Position numbers and translations under genes: made by a program. Below, one piece after another: positions 45,351 through 57,789 of a stretch of 64,000 nt of DNA. Origin of the DNA: Hetaerina americana (lineage: Eukaryota; Arthropoda; Insecta; Odonata; Calopterygidae). Below the pieces are notes generated by a model that was not told the DNA's origin, did not search any database, and saw only the letters and a program-made list of their open reading frames with translations. Each line of letters starts with the position of its first letter. Position 1 is the stretch's first letter. The stretch is taken from the NCBI GenBank assembly GCA_022747635.1, contig JAKTNV010000002.1, forward strand, positions 108,721,369 to 108,785,368, written 5' to 3'.

Positions 45351-45980
45351 ACGTGCTCGGCATGTCAAGTCTGTGGACTTAAGACCCCGAAACCTATTTC
45401 TCATTGGGATCACGTTTTCACCCTCGATTTCCTTTCTTATGGACGTAACGGAAAATGCTTGCCAATTTTTTTTAAATACAATAGGTTCGCAATTTTAAGT
45501 TCGGGAGTGCTCCTTACTTAATGGAGCTTCCAATCAGCGAAGGCATCAGGCGATGACATTGAAATGCACTTTGATTAGCGTAGTTTGTCTCCTCCCGGCG
45601 CGGGAGGTGTTTCTTTTGTTGGTACTCCAGAGCCTTTTAATTATATCTTCCGGGTCGGAAGCGCTCGTTGAGATCACCGCGAACTCCTCAGTGAATTTGG
45701 AATCCTCCCCTTCAACCTTTTATAGTCATCGCCATAGTTACCAAGGTGAAAAGTCACGCGTTAATCAAATAATTTGTTTATGTTCTAGTTTTTCTGCCTT
45801 GTGTGTTTTCACGAAGTATATGCACATTTTTTTTCGAAATTTTAGAAATCTCGTCATTTTCTCTCGCAATGGACTTAAATAAATTACACATAAGTGGTTA
45901 AATTATACTTATGTATGTTTAAATATATTCGAAATAGAACGCTCTTCGGCAACGCACAAATGTATAAAAAAACTGGTGTA
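45351..45980. other. Unannotated
   Basis: A 109-codon plus frame (45553-45882) has no recognised motif. Confidence 0.4.
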
Positions 45981-46134
45981 GATTTTTTGAAACATAGAAA
46001 CACAAAGAAAAGACGTTCACATATGTAGTTATGACAATTCTACGGCAAGTTTCTGATGATGACCGCCGTGCCGTCAAAATGTCGAAACTAAGTACGTGAG
46101 TTTCCTTTCTTTGTGGATCTATGTTTTAAAAATC
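45981..46134. repeat. Imperfect inverted pair with CTGATGATGAC...GTCGAAAC core
   Basis: The left arm 45981-46047 and the right arm 46069-46134 pair imperfectly (for example AACATAGAAACACAAAGAAA against TTTCTTTGTGGATCTATGTT). Near the centre lies CTGATGATGACCGCC, then GTCAAAATGTCGAAAC. The layout resembles 4208-4375. No clear target duplication was found. Confidence 0.65.
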
Positions 46135-46172
46135 AATCTGTATTTCCATGTAAATGATTGTGTCTCTGTATA

Positions 46173-46177
<5 letters not shown>

Positions 46178-46219
<42 letters not shown>

Positions 46220-46220
46220 C
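46178..46220. repeat. (TG)n(TA)n(CA)n microsatellite
   Basis: Compound dinucleotide array adjoining the LINE-R copy on its left. Confidence 0.95.
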
Positions 46221-46229
46221 AACACACAG

Positions 46230-47518
46230 AACAATAGGTCTGATTAGGCACGCAGCTAAATTTGTTCTCAGGATCATCAACAAAAGGATAGAGAGTAGGG
46301 CAAATAATTACATAGGGGATGATCAGTTTGGGCTTAGGAAATGGAAACGCGCGCGTGATGCCATTGCAGTAATGAGATCATTAATCGAATAGAATACAAC
46401 CAGGTGGTATTTGCCTGTTTCGTAGATTTCGGAAAAGCGTTTGATGGAGTGAATTGGGAAAAACTAATGATTATATTGCAGAAAATAGGAATAGATTGGA
46501 GGGAAAGGAGACTAATCCGCAACCTGTACATGTCTCAGACCGCTCACTAATACTGCCCATCCGTTCTCCGGGGAGTCCGGATGGGCAGTATTAGGAAGAG
46601 ACGTAAGGCAGATTTGCCCATTATCACCGGTAATGTTCAACATATATGTGGAGGAAATGATGAAAGAGGCATGGGAAGAACTGGAGGTAGGAATGAATGT
46701 TGGAGGGGAATGTTCAGTTAGGTTTGCTGGTGACCAAGCTCTAGTTTCTCAGTCAGCCAAGGGGTTGCAAGCATTTCTGAGTGAATTGGAAACTCAGTGT
46801 GACAGGTATGGGATGAGAATCAATATTAATAAAACAAAGTTTATGCGATTTTCCAGAAAGAAAAAGGCGAAGCTAAAGATTGAAATAGAAGGACAAAAAC
46901 TAGAGCAGGTAGAACAGTTTGCGTATCTGAGAAGTAATTTGGACCAACACGGTCAAAGTAGTAGGGACGTAAGGAGAAGAATTGCGCAAGGCAAAGAGGC
47001 TTTCACAAGGAGGAGGGAGTTGATGACAAGAACGTTGAGTAGGGACGTTAAGAAAGGACTCGTAAAAACTTTGATATGGAGCGTACGGCGCGGAAATGTG
47101 GTAATTGAAGCAGGAGGATAGACGTAGACTGGAGGCATTTGAAATATGGGTGTGGAGAAGAATGGAGAAGGTGAAATGGACAGAAAAGAAAACAAATGAG
47201 GAGGTACTTGGTATGGTGGGCGAAGAGAGGGGTTTGTTGGGTGAAATCCTATGGAGGCAGGAAAAGTGGATGAGGTGGGTATTGACCGGCAGTGGGATGT
47301 TGAAGACTGTATAGAGGGGAGAATGTTAGGCAAACGAGGAAAGGGAAGGAGCAGAATAGGGATGTTGGACGGAATGAAGGGAGGAAGAGTGTATTCAGAG
47401 ATGAAAAGGGACCTCGTATAGAGTAGGATGCTGGATTGTGTTTTATTAAGAGTCACAGAGTATTTATTTGGTACTTGTGTCCATCCTTTTAACATACCTT
47501 AACCGGTAGATTACCTTA
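46230..47518 (+). mobile_element. LINE-R, RT to 3' end, 5'-truncated
   Basis: The order is: GLIRHAAKFVLRIINKRIES and DDQFGLRKWKRARDAIAVMR (46232-46380); a broken VDFGKAFDGVNWEKLM block (about 46425); ILQKIGIDWRERRLIRNLYM; the palm region; the C-terminal tail; then a 3' UTR ending ACCGGTAGATTACCTTAT beside ATATATATAC. It is the longest plus-strand LINE copy here. Endonuclease is absent. Confidence 0.9.
46633..47121 (+). pseudogene. RTE-like RT palm/thumb fragment
   Basis: The 162-codon frame reads MFNIYVEEMMKEAWEELEVG, then SVRFAGDQALVSQSAKGLQA, LETQCDRYGMRININKTKFM and LEQVEQFAYLRSNLDQHGQS, followed by an Arg/Lys-rich tail. The [FY]xDD catalytic box is FAGD here, with the first Asp replaced by Gly, whereas the fragment at 5346 keeps YADD. 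The downstream frame 47105-47314 continues KQEDRRRLEAFEIWVWRRME. It is inactive by this substitution and by the frame breaks. Confidence 0.88.
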
Positions 47519-47527
47519 TGATATATA

Positions 47528-47693
47528 TACACAGTAATCAACCCGAAGGTCGATTTGGTAGGTGATGGCAGAGCTCGCCCAGTACTAAGCCCGACTGCGT
47601 GTGAAATTCACACATCAGGGAAGGGGGGGTAGTTCCTTTCTCTGTGCAGGTTATGGTTTCTCAGGAAGATCTGGTATCCGAAAAATCATATAC
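47528..47693 (-). mobile_element. S2 SINE, 5'-truncated
   Basis: It has CAGTAATCAACCCGAAGGTC, GTGTGAAATTCACACATCAG and GTTATGGTTTCTCAGGAAGA, but the tRNA head is missing. Its 3' end adjoins the TATATAC tail of LINE-R. Confidence 0.8.
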
Positions 47694-49778
47694 GCGTATA
47701 AATATAAGCGTATTCTTTGCCTCGACTTAAAAGGTTAAGGCAATAGGGGCAGTGTTCTATTTATCTTCAAATGTCTCGCCTTAATCTTTTCCTTTATCTG
47801 TTTGGAGAGTGGATGGAGTGCGGATATGTATCGCCCACGTGTACCAAAAAAATGTTTCTGCTTTCCTTTTTGCAGAAACGATCATTGAAACACACTTTTA
47901 AGTGATGACTCATCACGATTGAGAGACCAGGAATTCAGCAAACAGATAACATGAGCCACATTTACGCAGTGATTTGACTAGACAGATGTTTGTCAAAATA
48001 TCCTCCCTTTATCTCCCTTGTTTGGTGTTGTGAAATTAGTAAATAAGAGTTTGCTACCGCCCGACCACGTTGGTTAATGTCGAAGTTTATTCTATGCCTT
48101 TTATATTTTCAAAACACTGTCCCATATGAGGTGGTACTCGTCTGTGCGTATGAACAGGGAATCTGCTGACCCCCTTTACCCCCGAATGGATTTGGAAGCT
48201 CTTAAAAAAAAAAAAACCATCGGCTCGAATAGTATGTCACACTCGGAGAAACACATTTGTTGTCGCGCCTGCATTCCTTGGAATTAACTGCCGCCGCAGT
48301 CGGAGGCGTCGATGTCGTGTTCGAAGTATTTCACAATGCATTTTGAGTTCGCTCGTGGGTGAAGTGGACACTATCGGCTCTTTTGAGTGTTAGCGAGCAA
48401 TTTTGCGGGTGATTTGACGTCGATAACCAAGAGGCCAAACCAAAAATATATTTTAAAACTCTTGATAGACGAGAACGATCGGTAAATAAAACCTTTCAAT
48501 CCCTTTCCTCTGGCACATTGGCTACACGATATAAAGTTGAAATAATGTCAATCAGAAATGCTTTATCGACGTCTTTAATCTCTTATGCAATGCGCAGACA
48601 TGTCGCGGCGTAACTCAGGTCCCCTCCTCTTTATCTCGCAAGCCTCATGGTCAGAGAGCGGACGTTTTAAACCCGAAGGTTACCATTGGAGGCTCCCCTC
48701 TCTTCGGCTAAATACTCATATCCGCGGCGCGTGACCGTTTAAAAAATAAAAAAAAGCACGGCCTTAGAAAACTCGGCGGTTCGCGGCATTTCCGTTTAAA
48801 TAAATTAGACAAATATAGTGCGTCTTCTGTTAATCGCGTTAGCGTCTACGACGATGCTTAACCCTAATGGTGCCTGGCCTGGTTGGCGAAAGGGGGAGAT
48901 CATCTCTGTTGAGTATATATGTTACGTTATCAATGGAATTGGATTCCGCGCAGTAGGGTGGAGTAACCCGGGCAACCGCCAAAGGGCCCACCGTACCTAA
49001 AGCCGTGACGGACAGGGCCAAGTTTCTGTACAACATTTTTATCCGACATTGGGACGAGAAAACCGCGTACGACGACTTGGAAGGGCTTAGTGTGACATAC
49101 CTCACCTTCACTGCCGCGAGGGCTTTGATATTACTCCTCTGTGGGGGAGTGAAATGTCCCGTCTTATTCCGACTCGTATTTACGTATACTTGGCGCATCA
49201 CAGGTACCGTTGTTTACAGTTCTCGCAATTACGTGCGTTGTTTTGTCATTGTTGACTACGCCACCTCACCATGCTCGCTCCTCGTTGGTAGTTGCGTAAC
49301 ATTTCTAGACATTTTATGTGCGTGTACTCTTCTTTTCCGTCACGCTAATCATACTCTTTCAGTTTAGTCCAGTATGAGAACTGCCCTTAGGAAACTTTCC
49401 CCGTATTACCCCCGGCATTTTGGGACGAAAAATGTTTTTATGGGTAAAAATCATATAGACGAATGGTCTTTGATATCGACGCAAAAATCCGCACAAAACG
49501 TATCCGAATTAAATTGTTATTTTCGTCAAAAATCATCGAATGATCTAAAATAGGTTAAAATAAAATGACAGTGAGTTAAAATAAAAGTTTTTTCGGTTCT
49601 GAAGGGTGAAGAAACTAAGAGAAAATATACCGATCTGGACCAAAAAGTTCGAATAACTTCGCGTAGAATCATTCTTCCGGACCCGGAAAATTCACAAGGG
49701 CATCAGGTGAACCCAGTCGTAGGGGACAGTTTGCAATTTGCAACTGCAAATTTCCCTACTACGACTTAGGCCGAATTG
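47694..49778. other. Unannotated
   Basis: Opposed 120-codon frames at 48839-49201 and 49005-49367 without recognised domains. Confidence 0.4.
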
Positions 49779-49789
49779 AATTGTACGTG

Positions 49790-50012
49790 TATATTCAGCA
49801 GATTGAGGCGAGATGTCGTGGAAGTTCGTCATTATGGGAAAACAATATTTGCACTTTTCCACAGATTTATTCGTAACGTACAATTCGCGTTTCAGTTCAT
49901 CGAACCATCTTCAGGTGTAAGCCTTGCACCTTAAGATGTTTCAATGAACTGATTCGCGTCGTACGTTGCAAATAAATCTGTGGAAAAGTTCAAATTTTGG
50001 TTTCCCATAATG
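49790..50012. mobile_element. Insertion ending in a long imperfect palindrome
   Basis: AATTGTACGTG (49779-49789) and AATTATACGTG (50013-50023) are a probable 11-bp target duplication with one mismatch. The insert is 39 bp unique, then arms 49829-49900 and 49943-50012 (TCATTATGGGAAAAC, CTTTTCCACAGATTTATT and ACGTAC shared in inverse) around a small inner hairpin (CATCTTCAGGTG / CACCTTAAGATG). Reading out from the centre, the arms carry AAGATG, then AAATAAATCTGTGGAAAAG. This is the same plan as 4161-4375. Confidence 0.75.
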
Positions 50013-50023
50013 AATTATACGTG

Positions 50024-51604
50024 CATTAACCGAAAAAGTTTTAATCTACTTTTAATTACCTTAGTATCGTAATTGGTTTATAATTAAATGCAAAGACTTT
50101 CTTCGAGAGCGAATTCTTGGGAACAGCAGAAACACAGGCCCATCGCTTAAGAGAGAAATTAACGGAACAATAGTTGGAGAAAGAAAATGGCCCACATCTG
50201 AAAAGAATAATTAATTCGGAACACGAAGCTCTTTTTAACTTTTAGGAGTTCTGGCAAAGAATGACGGCAGCTACGACTCCGATATCCTGCCTCTAACAGG
50301 CGCCTAATTATATCCCTATAATTTATTAACGGATAGATCGCATGGTTTTGGAACCCTTTATTATTCTCTCTTAACCGCGTCAAGTCGAATACCGCGATTA
50401 AAGTTTTAGGAAATCGATTTCAAGCGTCCCATTATACGACCTCATCCAATGGGAATGAATCATGGCCGTTCCCTCGCGAAGATAGACGATCGAACACAAT
50501 AAAATAGAATTATTGCGCTCGGGTTCATTGCCGGAATAAAAACTGGTGCCGTTGGTGATCGTGTTCATCGACGGGCCTCGCCCACACGAAACCACAGAGG
50601 ACCTCATGGTCAATCTCTATTTCCCAAATGCAATAAAAAATTACGATTCGAACACTTTACCTTTGGCCATTAAATAATATTCCGTCTCTGGATTAGCGAT
50701 GAGGGAAATTCCTTGCTTCAAACTTTTTCACTACCGCGTGAGGAAAGTTTTCGACCTCTTTGCATCATTAATTACTACCACGGTTAGATTTTGAATTATG
50801 GACACCCAAAAACGTACAGCAGAAAGTAATGCTACGTCCTGATTGTGTTTTTTTAATAATGTCGGAATCCGGACTGCTCTCGAGCAAAGTAGAAAATGTT
50901 ACCGGAGACCTTCGCAAGAAAACTTACCCACCTCCCCCACGGGGGGGGGGTGGAAGGGGGGGAAGTGGTGCAATCCATTACATGTAGTTTCGCGCACGCC
51001 ATCCGAAATGCAATTCACCTCCCCGCTGGGTGTTAAATAATCTTCTTTGTTTTTTCCTCCTCGTCATTTTTTTTATGACTCACGACCGGGAAATGAAAGA
51101 ATTTCCTTTCGCGTGCCGCTGAATTTCACGGCCCCTCTCCGCGATCCGTTTGTTTGCCCACGTAAATAATTTCCCCAGCAACTTCCGTCTGGGCCGGGAA
51201 AGGGCGCCTCCTCGCGGGCGCCCTGCCTCCGTCGTCCCGTCCCGTAATTAAAAGCCCCCCCCTCCCCCGTATTGAAACGCACCCGGACGCCGACGCCTTG
51301 TGGTGCATTCCGCTCCTCTTATTTTATTCATCCCGATGACGAGAGGACTGACGTCGGGGAACCACAGGGGAAGGGGTCGGCGACTAGTTCGAAGGCTTCG
51401 CTTTGATTATTAGGTGCATTGTTTTTCTGTAATTCGGATGGGAAAGCTCTTCCCCAGAAATATGTCTCGCGTGGAGAGAGAGAGAGAGAGGGGGGGGGAG
51501 CTTATGACGTGCCATCGCCATAAGCCCTTATCGGATGGGTCGTTGATCCTTCGGAGGAAGAAAAATCGCCGTGGAAATGAGGAACGCATCACGTTTCATA
51601 TTTA
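50024..51604. other. Unannotated; GC-rich 50930-51400
   Basis: Short frames only. GA repeat at 51475-51492. Confidence 0.4.
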
Positions 51605-52190
51605 TGCTCTGTCCCAAAAGTAGTAGGACTGAGCCGATTAAAAGAACATTTATTGTCAGAGTTGATAAATTCACTCAAAAGTCTTCCAAGTAGTACCCTT
51701 TTGCGTCCACGCATCGCTGCCAGCGGGTTTCCCTCGCTTCGTACGCCTTCTGGAATTAGGCGCCTAGAATGGTGATAAGCTCCCTCGTCACGGCCTGTTG
51801 TAGCGCGTCCACCGAGTCGTCGTGACGTCCTTTCAGCACGGATTTGAGGCGGGGAAGAGGGAGAAGTCTGGTGGGGCGACGTCAGGGCTGTAGGGTGGCT
51901 GAGGCATGGTCGAGAAGCTCTTGGCAGATCCGCGTGCGAGTCTCCTTTTGTTCATCCGAGAGCGTCCGCGGCATCAACTTCGTACACACCTCTCTCATGC
52001 CCATGGTATTTGTCAAAAGTCGATGCACATGACTTTTAGGGATGCCAAGTCTATCAAAAACCTAGCAAACACTTAATCTGCGATCCCTGTCAAACAAAGC
52101 CTTAACTTTTGCAAGATGCCCGTCGGTTTTTGAGGACTTAAGGACGTCCTGAACGTTCGGCGTGATAAGCACTTTTCAAAATAAACTTTT
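51605..52190 (-). mobile_element. Mariner remnant (lineage lambda), catalytic middle deleted
   Basis: The TGCTCTGTCCCAAAAGTAGT terminus (51605) follows TA. The minus strand gives FDRLGIPKSHVHRLLTNTMG, MREVCTKLMPRTLSDEQKET and CQELLDHASA, then directly QPPYSPDVAPPDFSLFP and LKGRHDDSVDALQQAVTREL. About 100 residues with the first two Asp sites are missing at the junction near 51900. The 5' end is truncated at about 52190. Confidence 0.85.
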
Positions 52191-52815
52191 CGCTTCCCTG
52201 TATCTCTTTAGTTCGTTTGCAAACTGTGTGCAAATCCCCCTTCCCTGCTCGGAGATCTACAGGTAATGAATGGTACGCTACAATCCCTTCACTGGCGTGG
52301 AAATACTGATCTTTGCTTTGGTTATCTCAAACGAGTACTGACCTCATGGCATCCGACTTCCATTCTCTTCCCTGATGGTCTAGTCTTGTCTTCAATATTT
52401 CCACGTCTTTAATATTTAGATTTCATTCTTTGCCTCACTCTCTTGGCTCTTACAATTCGCCCCTGAGCGAGAAGAACGCGTGTGTACGTGACGAGCATAA
52501 CATCCATCATTACGTCGTTTGATCGAAATGCGAAATCGAAATGCAGTAAAAAGTGAATAATAATATGCGTGGAAAATGATCGTCGCCCGTAGCTGTGGGA
52601 AGCGAGATAGTTTTAAATTGTTACAAGGAGGGATATTTTCACTTTACAATTATTTCAGTTTAATGTCAGTTAGTCATCTTCTAAATCATTTCATATAAAT
52701 TAAATTTTCATTAGATTAGATTTAAATTAGATTACACATTTTTAGGCACAGTATTGAAACAAAATGAAATAATTTACTTTGTAATTTTACACACAAAAAT
52801 GTGAAGAATTAAAAA
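52191..52815. other. Unannotated, with a relative of a palindrome arm
   Basis: AATGAAATAATTTACTTTGT then AATTTTACACAC at 52768-52799 resembles the outer arm of 4208-4291 as a single, non-palindromic copy. Confidence 0.5.
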
Positions 52816-52817
52816 AT

Positions 52818-53072
52818 TACGGTTTAATTGGTGATGGTAGAGTTCACCCAGTACTAAGCCCTATACGGCGTGTGAAATTCACTCATCAGGGAAGGGGGGG
52901 GGGCAGTTCCTTATTACGCTGTGCCGGTTATGGTTTCCCAGGAAGACCTGGTAACCGAAAAATCATATAGCTTGGGTGGAGCTGCAGGTACCTGGGTTGG
53001 ACTTGTCCGGGAATTGAACCCAGAACCTCAGTAGTCAAACGCTCTACTCCCTGGACTACCGCCACTTACACA
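52818..53072 (-). mobile_element. tRNA-derived SINE (family S2)
   Basis: The minus-strand head begins TGGCGGTAGTCCAGGGAGTA and has box B GGGTTCAATTCCCGGACAAG. The body has TGAGTGAATTTCACACGCCG and GGTAACCGAAAAATC-type sequence. Good match to 26265-26546. Confidence 0.85.
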
Positions 53073-53856
53073 CACTTGTATGTGTAGCGACAAAATGCTA
53101 GTGATCTGTCTAAATATTAGTGCTGATGGCACATGAATTTAATGGCAGTATTGATGGCTTTATTTGAGGAACATGAGCGAGAGAAATACTCTCTTGTAGT
53201 TAGTGTTAAATGAATAAAATATTGGTCCAAACTCTGACCTCCCTTCGGTCATTCCTCCGATAGAGATAGGTGAAGTCTCTCGCTCTCCTTACTGCTCCCA
53301 TCATCTGTATCGAACGGAAACTTTTCCACCTGGCCTGGACACAATCGCCATCATTTGCACTGCGGAAATAATTCCCCTTTTGAAGATCGCAAAACCAATG
53401 CCACTCTTCGGAGTTGCTATTTTCGACGCGAAAAGCGAATTTTTTTTCGGAAATGAAATGAATCAGTATTAAATTTTTATTCACGTCATCATTGAGACCC
53501 GAGAGTCAAACAAGGGACGAGAGTCACAACCTCCATCTAAATCCTTGCTCAAAAAAACCTTGAAAAGCAATATTATGCATTTCACAGTGATTTATTAATT
53601 CCCCTTCGATGACTTTCAGGAGCGGTGAAGGGACGAGTCACGGATTTTTTTATCACTTATGAATTTCCATTGTTAAAAGGAAAATAAAACATCTGTGCCC
53701 TAATAGAGAGCAAGTTTTACCTGGTTTAATTGGGAAACATGGACGAATAATATTAATTTTCTTAGAGTGCAAACGTTTCAGTACACCACGTTATATGCAT
53801 CACAGGTTGTTAAGACTTCCTCTCAAGCATCTCAATAGAACCGAAACCAAAATGTA
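53073..53856. other. Unannotated
   Basis: A 92-codon minus frame (53206-53484), no motif. Confidence 0.4.
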
Positions 53857-54780
53857 CATGCTCTGTTCCAAAAAATAAGTAGAATGAATCTGGGGAAAAC
53901 CTTATTGCGGATCAAAGTACAAATCATTTAAATCTTCAAAACAGCACCCCCTGTGCATCAACACACTGATGCCAGCGCCTCTGCCACGCTTCTGGTACGC
54001 TTCCTGGTAGGCCTCGACTGGCATGTCGTTCAGGCACCTCGTCACGGCTTCTTTGGCATAATGCATTGGTCCAAAATGGCACTCAGAGGGGTTTTACTTG
54101 GGTCCTACTCAAAGGCCCCAGTAACCACATGTTATAAAATTCGGGTCACAGTGGTCCAAGAGGTACAGGGCAAGATTGTCACACTAGCAGCAGTCTTCCG
54201 ATATCACCTTGGAGATCATCTTAGCACACCTTTCTCTTGGCTAAATCTTCTGCGAGAATGCAATGCGCTTTGGTTTTCGGAATTTTTCTCTCTTCTGCTT
54301 TCACATCCTGACACTTTGGGGTCAATTGGAATTGAGCATGTGTCTCACTTTTTGCATATTTCATCACACTGTGTTGTTGTTGATGGATGTGTCGAGGGCA
54401 ATCCTTGTCGCCAACCTCATCTCTACCCTCCCGGGAACATCCTGTACGAGTAGAAAACCATCACTTGGCACATTTCTCCATCTCCATAAGTATCCTTTAC
54501 CATGGCCATGGTCTCCGAACACCAATTTCCCGAATTTAACACAAATCATTATCACATATCATTGCTTCATAGAAAGTGGCATCGTGAATTCGTGACGTGA
54601 CCGTAGAACAGAGGTCCTGTCTAGCAGTAATCCGCCGACTGTAACGGCCCGCAGACATCTGACGCGGGTCGTGTTGCTTTCCCAAGATCTCTCACCCCTT
54701 TTCCCGCCACAAATCGTCCCACTCCACTCGTCGACTTCGCTAGGAAGAATCGTTTTACTTACTTTTTGGGACAGTCCCGG
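53857..54780 (-). mobile_element. Decayed mariner element (family alpha), copy 2
   Basis: TA flanks at 53855-53856 and 54781-54782. The termini are CTCTGTTCCAAAAAATAAGT and CTTACTTTTTGGGACAGTCC. The minus-strand leader (GGGACGATTTGTGGCGGG, CACGACCCGCGTCAG, TGCGGGCCGTTACA) matches 1545-1660 closely. The interior gives transposase scraps with many stops. 924 bp. Confidence 0.9.
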
Positions 54781-54782
54781 TA

Positions 54783-56365
54783 TACCTGCTACTGTGGCGA
54801 CCACAAACGACCTAACAGCCTTAAACGAATTTGAGAAAGTAGGTTAATGTCCTTTTTTGTGAGTTTATCCACGGGAAATGGACCTTGCCTATGTGTTCAT
54901 GCCAAAAAAATGAATTTTCTAAGAAAAAAATAAATTGGTTCTGCCACTGTGCCCCCGCCTATGCATTTCTGCTGAATTCTACGTCCGAAATCTGTTTCAG
55001 TGTTAGTCTGGCTTGAAAACAGCCGATTTCAATTTTATTGATACAGAAAACAAATTTGCAAGCGTTCCGGGACGTCAACGACATTACAATGAGGGAACCA
55101 AATTCCAAGCTGTTTTAATGGCGTCGTCCGAGACAATTCACGTATTATAGCACTCCAGAACACCTGTCAATTTTATCCAATGAATGCATGACTATGAACT
55201 ATGGCGAAAGTGTTTTTTTTGCGAAAAATATTGTTTGCAAGTTTTTTAACGGAGAAATGTCGTTGTACATCTCAATCGGGAAGTAACAATTTTTTATCGT
55301 TGCTTTTCTATTATAACCGTTTGGTCCGAGTTCGTTTTTTATTGTGAAAACGCATGTATTGTTCTTCTACATCACTTTTAAAAAGTGCCTTTCAAATGAT
55401 TCAAAGAACACAAATGGAAAATACTCAAATGAGCAAATATTTAGGAGCTTTACTTCATTTATCATGTTCATCTTACTCAACTATTTGTGTTTCAGCCTGT
55501 GTCGGTCGGTGTTCTTCTTTCTAAATTGGTACATTATAAATTGAACACATCCCCGCCTGTGGTGGTAAGATTATACTGGCGTTAAATCTTTGCCTTATTG
55601 GGAAATCAAGCTGTTGTAGGTCAATTTTATTTTCGGCCCGTTTATTCTGGAACATTAAGTGCTGCCGACCTCTCCGACGCACTTAAATTCTATCGCTTAC
55701 CTAATAAATAATCGGAGATGTTTGGGAGAAAAAAAGATAACCAAAAATACATTACGTGGAAATCCTGCTTAACATGAGGGAGGGAGGCCAATCGAACGCT
55801 TAAGAAACTCATATCTCGGGGAAAGCGATATTTAATCACCGCTTGCGAAGAGGGAGACATTTTAAGTTATTATGGTCGTTAATAGTGAAGTATGTTGTTA
55901 CATTTCCGTGCACTAGCGTGGCTTTTTGCATGTTAAACAGTTGAAACGAGCGATTGAAAAAGTCGCTGCAACGTTCCCCGGGTAATTGTGAACTGAAGGG
56001 CGCATTCCACCGGAATGGCTGTTTATTCAAACGATTCGTTGCTTTTCTTAAATCAAGCATCTTGTTTTATACCTCTGAATGTATATTTCCATAAATGAAA
56101 TGATTTGTATGAAGACATTCCGAAACGTTTTGAATCCAATTAAAATAAAATATTTGAATCCGATTTCGCATACGTTTTGACATTTTTGTGTTTATGCGAC
56201 GAGTAAAATTCATCTGATTACGAGTACAATTAATGCCGGGGTGGGATGTGAAATATTCAATAAAAAACGTCGGCGATGTCAATAGAAAAGACTCCCAAGC
56301 CAATTTGTGCGCCAAAAGAATACTCAAATACTAGCATGCACGGTATGAGAAACAGAATCTTAGTA
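54783..56365. other. Unannotated
   Basis: No recognised element. Frames up to 86 codons. Confidence 0.4.
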
Positions 56366-56765
56366 TAAACATTTACATAATACCCTTTAAGCCGCCGAAA
56401 GGGCGTGCGGTGGGGGGTGTTTGGTCACCACCGGTAAAAAGGAACAAAGCCACATGCAAAATCAACACATATGTACACGCAAAACTAAACCCACAGTGGC
56501 GTATCCATTCATGCAAATACATCTGCTATCATCTAACAATAAATTGCACCTTAGGATACTGTAAGAAATTTATCCAATAACGTGCAAGCTGGAATTTGAA
56601 AAGTAAAATGGTGGAATTCCACTACCACATGGACATATAACATACAACGGTCTCCTCCCTCGAAAACACAGGTAGGGAATGTGACCCAACGCTGCAGGTA
56701 GCGGGAGGGTCCCCCCACAGAGAGAGAGAGACGAGGGATGATACATACGTATTGTCTTGGGAGTA
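56366..56765 (-). mobile_element. LINE-B' 3' end
   Basis: ACATAATACCCTTTAAGCCG, then GGGCGTGCGGTGGGGGGTGT (56370-56420) is the terminus. Upstream blocks ATGCAAAATCAACACATATG and GACCCAACGCTGCAGGTAGC match 62296-62690. No coding sequence recognised. Confidence 0.75.
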
Positions 56766-57266
56766 GCTTCCATCGATATCAGTGAATGTTTAATTTGAAT
56801 CGCTTTAAAAATGTCTTAAGTAAGTTTTCAATTCCATTAGTTCGACATTTAGTTTTTTCTTTCTATTTAATACTTTCTATTTTTAATTCCTTAATTGCGT
56901 GCATGTAGACACACTTCCCGGGTAATATCTTGTGTAAACATATTATTTGGTTTACGTTGACGTAAAAATACAATGTCGTATTGAGAATAAAGTTTAGTTT
57001 GGACCAGTAAAAGAGACAAGGGATTAATTACCCACAACACACAGCATCTCCAATCTCCCGATATTCGCACATCTCTTCAGGTGTAATCACGTCACTTCCG
57101 ATGGAGTCGGCGGATTGTTGAGAGCATCTTTTATTTTCTCTGGCGTTTCTCAATTAAGCAATTCATTAACGCCTCCATCGTATCTATGAGTGTACAACCG
57201 AATTTTGCGACGCCGATTTTTCTCTCCCCCACTTTCTCTAGGGTTCAACTTCCTTGCACCTATATA
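56766..57266. other. Unannotated
   Basis: Nothing recognised. Confidence 0.4.
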
Positions 57267-57395
57267 CAGGGTAAGGCGCTTAAATCCGGACAAATTTCAA
57301 TTTGAATTTCCCGTCTTATCGTAGTTCCACTGGATGTCGCGACTGGCGTTCTTGAAAGCTATAGGCATCTAGTAAACAGTCATAACCTCACCCTG
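57267..57395. mobile_element. 129-bp mini-MITE with TA target sites
   Basis: CAGGGTAAGG at 57267 and CCTCACCCTG ending 57395 are inverted repeats, each next to TA (57265-57266, 57396-57397). No coding capacity. The CAGGGT end fits Tc1/mariner termini, for example the zeta terminus at 26006 (CTCACCCTG). Confidence 0.7.
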
Positions 57396-57707
57396 TACAT
57401 AATAAGGCGCCCTCGCGTCACCACGACCGTTGTCGGCATCCCCCCCCCTCCCCCCCCCTCGCACCCCGTAACGCCAGAGCGGTTTCCTCTCTCATGAACT
57501 TCACACGCCCTCCTCTTCATAACTTTGCGGGAAACCCTTGTACTTGGGACGAAAGTTTCAATTCGTACGGTCCTCCATTTTCTTATCGTCCGCCCGAGGA
57601 ACTAAGGTGGAAATTCGAAAGGATAAGAATATTGAAGAATCAGCAAATTTCCGAACAGGTTTGGGAAATATAAAACCTTTTTCGCTCTTTCCGCGATCCA
57701 GGCCAGA

Positions 57708-57789
57708 TCTACATCCATGCACTACCCATGAAAGCATTCGGAAGGACGTGTTGCGGGGGGTGTTATGTCACCAGCCGTATTATCACATA
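57708..57789 (-). mobile_element. LINE-B' terminal fragment
   Basis: GATCTACATCCATGCACTAC, then GGACGTGTTGCGGGGGGTGT, is the diverged 3' terminus. It stops where the iota mariner starts. Confidence 0.6.
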
